From: JANNWF01 sp041675805
GTDB lineage: Bacteria > Pseudomonadota > Gammaproteobacteria > Xanthomonadales > Xanthomonadaceae
Assembly (NCBI GenBank): GCA_041675805.1
Contig: JBAYTD010000084.1
Span: forward strand, 1 to 13,297
Length of the DNA: 13,297 nucleotides
Direction: 5' to 3'
Shown here: positions 1 through 6,442 of the stretch, one piece after another
How positions within the stretch are numbered: the first letter of the stretch is position 1
How the letters are laid out: each line of letters starts with the position of its first letter
The notes under the pieces: model-generated
Database searches by the model: none
The model's input: only the letters and a program-made list of their open reading frames with translations
What the model was told of the DNA's origin: nothing
Position numbers and translations under genes: made by a program

Positions 1-31
1 CGCGCTCGGCCAAGGCCGATGTGTCAAGGAA

Positions 32-48
32 TGTCCGGAGACTGGACA
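32..48. promoter_or_regulatory. Small dyad TGTCC-N7-GGACA
   Basis: An inverted repeat, TGTCC (32-36) and GGACA (44-48) with 7 bases between, lies in the non-coding left edge. A second short palindrome, CGGCC-AA-GGCCG, precedes it at 7-18. These could be an operator or the remains of a terminator for a gene left of the window. No gene is visible in 1-225, so the role is unknown. Confidence 0.25.
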
Positions 49-70
49 CGATGGCGGCGGGAGCAGGTAT

Positions 71-103
71 TTGAGTTCATATTGTCAATGAACTCAATGA
101 GTT
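71..103. promoter_or_regulatory. A+T-rich cluster of three TGAGTT half-sites
   Basis: TTGAGTTCAT (71-80) and ATGAACTCAA (88-97) form a perfect 10-bp inverted repeat with a 7-base spacer. The right arm also pairs with TGAGTT at 98-103 to give a second palindrome, AACTCA-A-TGAGTT (91-103). The patch is clearly more A+T-rich than its surroundings. A perfect TTGACA sits in the spacer on the minus strand (83-88), and TATAGT lies at 103-108 on the plus strand. This resembles an operator array over a promoter for a gene outside the window. A terminator is less likely, since no T-run follows. Confidence 0.4.
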
Positions 104-170
104 ATAGTGAAGTCATGATACCCTATATGCGACCCGAAAGCGAGGGGAATTGCTTAAGTTGGGAGCATTG

Positions 171-206
171 CCCTCACCCCAACCCCTCTCCCGGCGGGAG
201 AGGGGC
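171..206. repeat. Dispersed palindromic element, possible exaC terminator
   Basis: CCCCTCTCCC (183-192) and GGGAGAGGGG (196-205) form a perfect 10-bp stem around a GGC loop. They are preceded by CCCTCACCCCAA (171-182). From general knowledge, this wording recurs as a scattered REP-like intergenic element in Xanthomonad and some other proteobacterial genomes. It lies 20 bases past the exaC stop on the minus strand, so its hairpin may end or protect that transcript. There is no T-run. Confidence 0.6.
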
Positions 207-225
207 TCATCAAGCCGGAAGGGAA

Positions 226-1749
226 TCAGAAGAATCCCTGCTTGTCCTCGCTGTAGCTGACCAGCAGGTTCTTGGTCTGCTGGTAGTGGCTGAGCATCAT
301 CAGGTGATTCTCGCGGCCGATGCCGGACTCCTTGTAGCCACCGAAGGCGGCGTGCGCCGGGTAGTGGTGGTAGCAGTTGGTCCAGACGCGGCCGGCCTTG
401 ATCGCGCGGCCCATGCGGTAGGCGACGTTGCCGTTGCGGGTCCACACGCCGGCACCCAGGCCGTAGAGCGTGTCGTTGGCAATTTCCAGCGCCTCGGCCT
501 CGTCCTTGAAGGTGGTCACGGCCAGCACCGGGCCGAAGATTTCCTCCTGGAAGATGCGCATCTTGTTATGGCCCTTGAACAGGGTCGGTTGGATGTAATA
601 GCCATCGTCCAGCTCGCCGCCGGGCTTGGCCTGCTCGCCGCCGATCAGCACTTCCGCGCCTTCCTGCTTGCCTAGGTCGAGATACGAAACGATCTTGGTG
701 AGCTGCTCCTTGCTGGCCTGCGCACCCATCATGGTGTCGGTGTCGAGCGGGTTGCCGTGCTTGATCGCGGCGACGCGCTTCAACACACGCTCCATGAACT
801 TGTCGTAGATCGATTCCTGGATCAGCGCGCGCGAGGGTGCGGTGCAGACTTCGCCCTGGTTGAAGGCGAACATCACCAGGCCTTCGATGGCCTTGTCGAG
901 GAAGGCGTCGTCCTTGTCCATGATGTCGGCGAAGAACACGTTCGGACTCTTGCCACCCAGCTCCAGCGTCGCCGGGATCAGGTTGTTGGCCGCCGCCTGC
1001 GCGATCATGCGGCCGGTGCTGGTCGAACCGGTGAAGGCGATCTTGGCGATGCGCTTGCTGGTGGACAGCGACACGCCGGCCTCGCGGCCGAAGCCGTTGA
1101 CGATGTTGAGCACGCCTGCGGGCAGCAGGTCGGCGATCAGTTCGGCGAAGATCAGGATGGAAATCGGCGTGGATTCGGCCGGCTTGAGCACGATGGCGTT
1201 GCCGGCGGCCAGTGCCGGGGCCAGCTTCCAGGCCGCCATCAGCAGCGGGAAGTTCCACGGAATGATCTGGCCGACCACGCCCAGCGGCTCGTGGTAGTGG
1301 TAGGCGATGGTGGTTTCGTTGATCTCGCTGATGCCGCCTTCCTGGGCGCGGATGGCACCGGCGAAATAGCGGAAGTGGTCGGCGGCCAGCGGCACGTCGG
1401 CATTCAATGTCTCGCGGATGGCCTTGCCATTGTCGACGGTTTCGGCGTAGGCGAGGGTTTCCAGATTCTGCTCGATGCGGTCGGCGATCTTGAGCAGGAT
1501 ATTGGCGCGGCTGGCGACATCGGTCTTGCCCCAGGCATCGGCGGCGGCGTGGGCGGCATCCAGCGCCAGCTCGATGTCCTCGGCGGTGCCGCGGGCGGCC
1601 TGGGTGTAGACCTTGCCGTTGACCGGCGTGACCACGTCGAAGTATTGGCCCTTGGCCGGCGGGACGAATTTGCCGCCGATGAAATGGTCGTAACGGGGTT
1701 TGTAATCGATCTTGGCACCTGCGGCGCCCGGAGCTGCGTAAACAGTCAT
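226..1749 (-). CDS. exaC: NAD+-dependent aldehyde dehydrogenase, ExaC/AldB type
   Basis: This 507-residue enzyme oxidises acetaldehyde and other aldehydes to carboxylates with NAD+ in the cytoplasm. The full ALDH set is visible: PWNFP with Asn166, the cofactor-loop motif GSTSTG (241-246), LELGG with general-base Glu263, NQGEVC with nucleophile Cys302, and EEIFGP with Glu403. The C-terminal end HHYPAHAAFGGYKESGIGR... and the length match the AldB/ExaC subgroup (about 506-512 residues). Translation starts at the ATG at 1749, preceded by AAGGA (1758-1762, minus strand) 8 bases upstream. The open frame continues further upstream, but that sequence is not ALDH-like. nadE lies upstream on the same strand, 235 bases away, so co-transcription is possible but not required. 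The exact substrate (ethanol-derived acetaldehyde or other) cannot be read from the sequence. Confidence 0.93.
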   Translation of the reverse strand: MTVYAAPGAAGAKIDYKPRYDHFIGGKFVPPAKGQYFDVVTPVNGKVYTQAARGTAEDIELALDAAHAAADAWGKTDVASRANILLKIADRIEQNLETLAYAETVDNGKAIRETLNADVPLAADHFRYFAGAIRAQEGGISEINETTIAYHYHEPLGVVGQIIPWNFPLLMAAWKLAPALAAGNAIVLKPAESTPISILIFAELIADLLPAGVLNIVNGFGREAGVSLSTSKRIAKIAFTGSTSTGRMIAQAAANNLIPATLELGGKSPNVFFADIMDKDDAFLDKAIEGLVMFAFNQGEVCTAPSRALIQESIYDKFMERVLKRVAAIKHGNPLDTDTMMGAQASKEQLTKIVSYLDLGKQEGAEVLIGGEQAKPGGELDDGYYIQPTLFKGHNKMRIFQEEIFGPVLAVTTFKDEAEALEIANDTLYGLGAGVWTRNGNVAYRMGRAIKAGRVWTNCYHHYPAHAAFGGYKESGIGRENHLMMLSHYQQTKNLLVSYSEDKQGFF

Positions 1750-1867
1750 TGCGAACATCCTTGGAGTGCGTGCGCGCATCGCGCGGACTTGCCCGATGCG
1801 GCTTCTCGACGAGAGAACCGTGGCAGTGCGCGGCGCGGCGGAAAGAGGCTTGCCATGGCTGGCGTCT

Positions 1868-1894
1868 GCGCCGACGACGCGGGGTCGTCGGCGC
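1868..1894. other. Strong G+C hairpin in the nadE-exaC gap
   Basis: GCGCCGACGAC (1868-1878) and GTCGTCGGCGC (1884-1894) form an 11-bp perfect stem with a 5-base loop. It lies in the 235-bp space between the nadE stop and the exaC start, so on the minus strand it is both 3' of nadE and in the likely exaC leader. No T-run follows. It could be a terminator, an RNA-stability element or an attenuator-like structure; the sequence alone does not decide. Confidence 0.45.
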
Positions 1895-1958
1895 TGGCCG
1901 CGCGGCATTGCATCCGGGCGTTATGCGTCGCCACCGATGAACTGCAGCGGCACGCCGA

Positions 1959-1976
1959 CTGCGAAGTGTTTCGCAG
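1959..1976 (-). terminator. Short hairpin just after nadE
   Basis: CTGCGAA and TTCGCAG pair around a 4-base loop, starting 9 bases past the nadE stop codon on the minus strand. The 7-bp stem has no T-run, so it is only a weak terminator candidate. The larger hairpin at 1868-1894 may do this job instead. Confidence 0.3.
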
Positions 1977-1984
1977 CGCAGCAC

Positions 1985-3601
1985 TCAGCGCCAGGCGGAG
2001 GTGATCGGGTAGCGGCGTTCGCGGCCGAAGGCGCGGCGGCTGACCTTGGGGCCGGGGGCGGACTGTCGGCGTTTCCACTCGTTGAGGAAGACCAGGCGGG
2101 CGACGCGGGTCACGGTGGCGGCGTCGAAGCCTTCGGCGATGATCTCCTCGGGCGACATCTCGGCATCGATGAAGCGCTGCAGGATGGCGTCCAGGATGTC
2201 GTAGGGCGGCAGCGAGTCCTGGTCGGTCTGGTTGTCGCGCAGTTCGGCGCTGGGCGGGCGGGTGATGACTGCTTCGGGGATGATTTCGGCGTGGCGGTTG
2301 CGCCAGCGGGCGAGGGCGAACACTTCGGTCTTGTAAACGTCCTTCAGCGGCGCGAAGCCGCCGCACATGTCGCCGTAGATGGTCGAGTAGCCGACTGCGT
2401 ACTCGCTCTTGTTGCCGGTGCTCAGCAGCAGGCCGCCGAGCTTGTTGGACAGGGCCATCAGCACCGCGCCACGGCAGCGCGATTGCAGGTTTTCCTCGGT
2501 CACGTCGGCGTCGCGGCCGGCGAACATCGGTGCCAGCGCGGCGAGGAAGCCGTCGAACGGCGCGGCGATGGCGATGGTTTCCAGCCGCACGCCCTGGGTC
2601 GCCGCCTGCTGCGCGGCAAGGTCGTTGCTCAGGTCGGAGGTGTAGCGCGAGGGCAGGCGCAGCGCCAGCACCTTGTCCGCGCCCAGTGCATCGACGGCGA
2701 TGGCCAGCGCAAACGCCGAGTCGATGCCGCCGGACAGCCCCAGGAGGGCGCGGTCGAAGCCGTTCTTGTGTGCGTAGTCGCGGGTGGCGCGCACCAGGGC
2801 GGCATAGGTGAGGGCGAGGCGCGATTCGTCCTCGGCCGCCGGCCAGACGCGGCGCGACCAGCGCCGCGCGGCGGGATCGAAATCCGTTACCAGCAGGGCG
2901 TCGGCAAAGGCCAGCGCGGCCGGATGCACGCCGCCGTCGCCATCGGCCAGCACCGAGGCACCGTCGAAAACCAGTTCGTCCTGGCCGCCGACCAGGTTGA
3001 GATACCCCAGCGCCAGGCCGCTTTCCGCCGCCCGGCGGGCGATCAGTGCATCGCGCTGGGCCGGTTTGTCGGCCTCGTAGGGCGAGGCGTTGGCGATCAG
3101 CGCCAACTGTGCGCCCTGTTGCGCGGTCTCGCGCAGCGGCCGGTCCAGCCAAAGGTCCTCGCAAACCAGCAGGCCGACGCGGACGCCGCCAACGTCGATG
3201 CACAGCGGCGCAGCGCCGGTGGCGAAATAGCGGCGCTCGTCGAACACCGCGTAATTGGGCAGCTCGCGCTTGCGATAGACGGCCTCGACGCGGCCATCGC
3301 GCAGCACGCTCAGCGCGTTGTGGACCGCGCCGTCGGATGCCTGCGGATGGCCGACCAGGGCGACGATGCCCTGCGTGCTGGCGGCGATCTCCTGCAAGGC
3401 CGTCGCGCAGGCGCGCAGGAAGCTCGGCCGCAGCAGCAGATCCTCGGGCGGGTAGCCGGACAACGCCAGTTCCGGGAACAGCACGATGTCGGCACCATGC
3501 ACGTCGCGCGCCTCGGCGATGCGGACGATGATGCGCTCGGCGTTGGCGGCGACCGCGCCGACCGGGCTGTCGAACTGGGCGAAGGCGATGCGCAGCGTCA
3601 T
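1985..3601 (-). CDS. nadE: Glutamine-dependent NAD+ synthetase
   Basis: This 538-residue enzyme makes NAD+ from deamido-NAD+, ATP and glutamine, the last step of NAD+ synthesis, in the cytoplasm. The N-terminal half is a nitrilase-type glutaminase with the Glu-Lys-Cys triad visible: FPE (Glu44), YRKRELPNY (Lys111) and LVCEDLW (Cys147). The C-terminal half is the ATP-pyrophosphatase/synthetase: GLSGGIDSA P-loop (288-296), STGNKSE (394-400) and YGDMCGG. The length is normal for the two-domain form. The ATG at 3601 gives the conserved start (MTLRIAFAQFD...), although no clear Shine-Dalgarno sequence precedes it. rarD is transcribed away from it across a 150-bp gap. No truncation or missing catalytic residue is seen. 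Confidence 0.95.
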   Translation of the reverse strand: MTLRIAFAQFDSPVGAVAANAERIIVRIAEARDVHGADIVLFPELALSGYPPEDLLLRPSFLRACATALQEIAASTQGIVALVGHPQASDGAVHNALSVLRDGRVEAVYRKRELPNYAVFDERRYFATGAAPLCIDVGGVRVGLLVCEDLWLDRPLRETAQQGAQLALIANASPYEADKPAQRDALIARRAAESGLALGYLNLVGGQDELVFDGASVLADGDGGVHPAALAFADALLVTDFDPAARRWSRRVWPAAEDESRLALTYAALVRATRDYAHKNGFDRALLGLSGGIDSAFALAIAVDALGADKVLALRLPSRYTSDLSNDLAAQQAATQGVRLETIAIAAPFDGFLAALAPMFAGRDADVTEENLQSRCRGAVLMALSNKLGGLLLSTGNKSEYAVGYSTIYGDMCGGFAPLKDVYKTEVFALARWRNRHAEIIPEAVITRPPSAELRDNQTDQDSLPPYDILDAILQRFIDAEMSPEEIIAEGFDAATVTRVARLVFLNEWKRRQSAPGPKVSRRAFGRERRYPITSAWR

Positions 3602-3751
3602 GGGCGTGTCGGGCTGAACGGATGCGGCGATGGTACCCGCCGCGCACGGGGACGGCGACGGCCGGCTGAACGGGCTTTTTGCCGCCGCTTACGCTGCGAC
3701 GCAGCAACGGGCGACAATTCGCCTCTTTTTCCGTCCGTCCCGGCCGCCCGC

Positions 3752-4798
3752 ATGTCCAGCATCGCCGTTGTTGATCGTCGCGGCCTGTCCGCAGCGCTGT
3801 TCGCCTACGTGCTCTGGGGCCTGTTCCCGCTTTACTGGTATCTGCTCAAGGCGGTGCCGGCCTTGCAGATCATCGCCCATCGGGTGATCTGGTGCGCGCT
3901 GTTCGTGGTCGCCTACCTGCTGCTGCGCGAAGGGCGCGGCTGGTTGCGTCGGGCGCTGAAGACGCCGGGCGTCGGCTGGATGCTGCTGCTCAGCAGCCTG
4001 TTGATCGGCTTCAACTGGGGCCTGTACATCTGGGCGGTGACCAATGGCCGGGTGGTGGAAACCAGCCTCGGCTACTTCATCAACCCGCTGGTCAACGTGG
4101 TGTTGGCGGTGGCGGTGCTGGGCGAGCGGCTGAACCGCGCGCAATGGCTGTCGGTGGCGATTGCCGCGCTGGGCGTGCTGTGGCTGGCGCTGATCCACGG
4201 CAACCCGCCCTGGATCGCGCTGGCGCTGGCCGGCAGCTTCGCCCTGTACGGGCTGATCCGCAAGGTGGCGGCGGTGGATGCGGTGCCCGGGCTGGCCATC
4301 GAAAGCCTGATCCTGGTGCCGTTCGCGCTCGGCTGGCTGGTCTGGATGCGCTGGCAGGGCGCGGATGATCCGGCCATCGGTGCCGGGGCCGGCGCGCTGC
4401 TGGTGCTCAGCGGCATCCTGACCGCCTTGCCGCTGGTCGGTTTTGCCTACGGCGCGCGCCGCCTGCCGTATTCAATGATCGGCGTGCTGCAATACATCGC
4501 GCCGACGCTGCAATTGCTGTGCGGCGTGCTGCTGCTGGGCGAGTCGTTCGACCGCATGCAGGCGGTCGGCTTCGGCTGCATCTGGCTTGCGCTGATCCTG
4601 TACGCGGTGGACGGCTGGCGTCGCGCGCGCAGGGCGCGTCGCCAGCCGCAATGCGACAGTCACGTCCCGGCGGGCGACGGCGCGGCACCGGTCTGCGCAT
4701 CGGAACCGGAAGCGGAACTCGCGCTGGCTTCCAGCGCCGCCAGCCATTCGTCGTCCGAGCCCTCGTTGATGCCCTCGAACAGGAACGTCGACAGATAG
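3752..4798 (+). CDS. rarD: EamA-family permease, RarD type
   Basis: This predicted inner-membrane permease of the drug/metabolite transporter superfamily has about ten hydrophobic segments. The first 295 or so residues match RarD closely, including FNWGLYIWAVTNGRVVETS (87-105), GYFINPLVN (107-115) and a second EamA half after about residue 150. The E. coli protein is called chloramphenicol-sensitive protein RarD, but its natural substrate is unknown. The ATG at 3752 is the conserved start; no good ribosome site is visible. At 348 residues it is about 50 longer than usual. After the last membrane helix (ending near residue 287) comes a basic run (WRRARRARRQ), then an Ala/Ser/Glu-rich tail lying antisense to the 3' end of cysK (139 bp of coding overlap). 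The tail is probably a by-product of a lost stop codon. A GCTGCG-A-CGCAGC palindrome (3693-3705) and a poor -10-like GACAAT (3713-3718) lie upstream. Confidence 0.9.
   Translation: MSSIAVVDRRGLSAALFAYVLWGLFPLYWYLLKAVPALQIIAHRVIWCALFVVAYLLLREGRGWLRRALKTPGVGWMLLLSSLLIGFNWGLYIWAVTNGRVVETSLGYFINPLVNVVLAVAVLGERLNRAQWLSVAIAALGVLWLALIHGNPPWIALALAGSFALYGLIRKVAAVDAVPGLAIESLILVPFALGWLVWMRWQGADDPAIGAGAGALLVLSGILTALPLVGFAYGARRLPYSMIGVLQYIAPTLQLLCGVLLLGESFDRMQAVGFGCIWLALILYAVDGWRRARRARRQPQCDSHVPAGDGAAPVCASEPEAELALASSAASHSSSEPSLMPSNRNVDR
4612..4648 (-). terminator. Hairpin after cysK, inside the rarD 3' end
   Basis: CGGCTGGCG (4612-4620) pairs with CGCCAGCCG (4640-4648). Inside, after one T-T mismatch, CGCGC pairs with GCGCG around a 7-base loop, giving 14 pairs in all. 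On the minus strand it starts 11 bases after the cysK stop, a normal terminator position, but no T-run follows. The same bases encode the basic RarD segment around residues 287-299. Confidence 0.5.
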
Positions 4799-5682
4799 CG
4801 TTCGCCGGTGTCCGGCAGCATCGCCAGCGCGACGCTGCCCGGCTCCAGCCCGCGCGCCAGCTCCAGCGCGGCGGCGAAGGTGGCCCCGGCGGAGATGCCG
4901 ACGAACAGGCCCTCCTTCTGCGCCAACAGCCGTGCAGTGTCGCGGGCCACGTTGTCGTCGACGGCGATGTTGCGGTCGAAGATGTCGCGGTTGAGCACGG
5001 ACGGGATGAAGTCCGGCGTCCAGCCCTGGATCTTGTGCGGCTTCCAGTCGTTGCCGGCCAGCATCGCCGCGCCGGCGGGTTCGGCCACGGCGATGCGGAT
5101 CTCCGGGCGCGCCAGCTTGAGGATTTCCCCGGCCCCGGTCAGCGTGCCGCCGGTACCCCAGCCGGTGACGAACCAGTCCAGCCGGCGGCCGGCAAAGTCG
5201 GACAGGATCTCCGGGCCGGTGGTGTTGCGATGCCAGGCCGGGTTGGCCGGGTTGTCGAACTGCCGGGCGAGAAACGCATCATGCCGGGCGGCGAAGGCCT
5301 CGGCCGCCTTGACCATGCCGGTGGCGCGCTCGGCGGCCGGGGTCAGGATCACCTTGGCACCCAGCGCCCGCATCAGCTTGCGCCGTTCGACGGAAAAGGT
5401 CTCCACCATGAACGACACAAAGGGATAGCCGCGCGCGGCGCAGACCATCGCCAGCGCGATGCCGGTGTTGCCCGAGGTCGCCTCGACCACGGTCTGGCCG
5501 GGCTTGAGCAGTCCGGTCTGCTCGGCATCGAGGATGATGGCCAGGGCGAGGCGATCCTTCACCGAGGACATCGGATTGAAGGACTCGACCTTCACGTACA
5601 GGTCGATGCCCGGCGGTGCCAGGCGGTTGATCCGCACCACCGGGGTGCGGCCGATGGTGTCGAGGATGCTGTCGTGGATCAT
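4660..5682 (-). CDS. cysK: Cysteine synthase (O-acetylserine sulfhydrylase), CysK-like
   Basis: This 340-residue PLP enzyme of fold type II joins O-acetylserine and sulfide to make cysteine. Visible motifs are NPMSSVKDR with the PLP-binding Lys42, the substrate loop TSGNTG (69-74), the phosphate-binding GTGGTLTG (176-183), KIQGWTPDFIP (217-227, the CysK-type position) and SAGA with Ser264. Most CysK proteins have GGSVKDR or AGSVKDR rather than MSSVKDR, so the exact subtype (CysK, CysM or a related lyase) is less certain than the family. The ATG at 5682 has GGAG (5689-5692, minus strand) 6 bases upstream. An in-frame ATG at 5715 would add 11 residues and is less attractive. The last 30 or so residues after the core are acidic, then Ala/Ser-rich, and overlap the convergent rarD end. 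Confidence 0.9.
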   Translation of the reverse strand: MIHDSILDTIGRTPVVRINRLAPPGIDLYVKVESFNPMSSVKDRLALAIILDAEQTGLLKPGQTVVEATSGNTGIALAMVCAARGYPFVSFMVETFSVERRKLMRALGAKVILTPAAERATGMVKAAEAFAARHDAFLARQFDNPANPAWHRNTTGPEILSDFAGRRLDWFVTGWGTGGTLTGAGEILKLARPEIRIAVAEPAGAAMLAGNDWKPHKIQGWTPDFIPSVLNRDIFDRNIAVDDNVARDTARLLAQKEGLFVGISAGATFAAALELARGLEPGSVALAMLPDTGERYLSTFLFEGINEGSDDEWLAALEASASSASGSDAQTGAAPSPAGT

Positions 5683-5884
5683 GGGAGGCTCCGGAGGGTC
5701 GCAATCGTCCGCCATGGTACGGCGGGCAGATGAAAGCGCCGCCCAACGGCGACATGACGAGCGGTGCCTTGCATATGGCCGAACGTCATGACCGGCCGCG
5801 CAGTGGGCTAGGCCAGCACCGGCGGTCGCCCGAACTGTTCGATCAACGTATGCTCCGCTTTTGCACCTTGGCCGATCCGTCCAC

Positions 5885-6442
5885 ATGTCGACACCGCCCG
5901 ATTTGCTCGCCGGCGCTGCTCGCAGCCTGCCCGCGTCCGGGATGACCGACGAGCGGCTGACGCCGTTGCTCTACGCAGAGCTGAAGGCGCTGGCGGCCCA
6001 GGCCATGCGTGGCGAGCGCGACAGCCATACCTTGCAGGTCACGGCCCTGGTCAACGAAGCCTGGCTGCGGGTGAACGGCCAGCACCGGCTTGACCCGGGC
6101 AACCGCGCGCACTTTCTCGGGCTTGCCGCGCAGATGATGCGCCGCGTGCTGGTCGATCACGCGCGCCGGCGCGCGGCTGCGAAGCGACCGTCATCGGATC
6201 GGCGCGTGCTGATCGACGAAATCGACATGCCGGCGGCGGATGCCGATCTGCTGGACATCGATGACGCGCTGAAACGCCTTGCCGCCCTCAGCCCGCGCCA
6301 GGCGCAGGTGGTCGATCTGAAATTCTTTGCCGGACTGGAGTTGGAGGAGATCGCCGACGTGCTCGCGGTCGCGCGTCCGACCGTGGTGCGCGACTGGCGG
6401 ATGGCACGCGCCTGGTTGCAGCGCGAGCTGGCGAGTGCGTGA
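5885..6442 (+). CDS. ECF-type RNA polymerase sigma factor paired with a Ser/Thr kinase
   Basis: This 185-residue sigma factor resembles the Sigma70_ECF/TIGR02999 type. Region 2 spans about residues 26-95 (TPLLYAELKALAAQAM, then HTLQVTALVNEAWLRV). Region 4 spans about 128-183, with the DNA-binding helix-turn-helix near 154-175 (LEEIADVLAVARPTVVRDW). The acidic DAED-like stretch of region 2.2 that normally contacts RNA polymerase is replaced by LQVTALV with Thr53. Relatives next to kinases (EcfP-PknT in Vibrio, EcfK-PknS in Xanthomonas) are activated by Thr phosphorylation, so the same is inferred here. The ATG at 5885 keeps the family-like N-terminus; ATG 5942 is an alternative, and neither has a good Shine-Dalgarno. 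It is co-oriented and overlaps the kinase gene. No anti-sigma gene is present. Confidence 0.88.
   Translation: MSTPPDLLAGAARSLPASGMTDERLTPLLYAELKALAAQAMRGERDSHTLQVTALVNEAWLRVNGQHRLDPGNRAHFLGLAAQMMRRVLVDHARRRAAAKRPSSDRRVLIDEIDMPAADADLLDIDDALKRLAALSPRQAQVVDLKFFAGLELEEIADVLAVARPTVVRDWRMARAWLQRELASA

Noticed and set aside
757..2004. 415-codon plus-strand frame opposite exaC
   Set aside because: Gly/Asp/Val-rich shadow of the aldehyde dehydrogenase frame with no domain signal.
1766..3751. Long plus-strand open frame in phase with rarD across nadE
   Set aside because: The part before 3752 is antisense to nadE and has no family resemblance; RarD begins at the ATG at 3752.
5831..5854. Palindrome CGAAC-T-GTTCG plus TATGCT as a promoter for the sigma operon
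   Set aside because: The GAAC-to-CGTA distance is only 11 bases, no -35 box fits TATGCT at 17 bases, and it does not match the 32-bp element, so autoregulation is not supported.
6327..6434. In-frame upstream extension of the kinase inside the sigma gene
   Set aside because: It would overlap the sigma region-4 coding sequence in another frame; the family-like N-terminus begins at GTG 6435.
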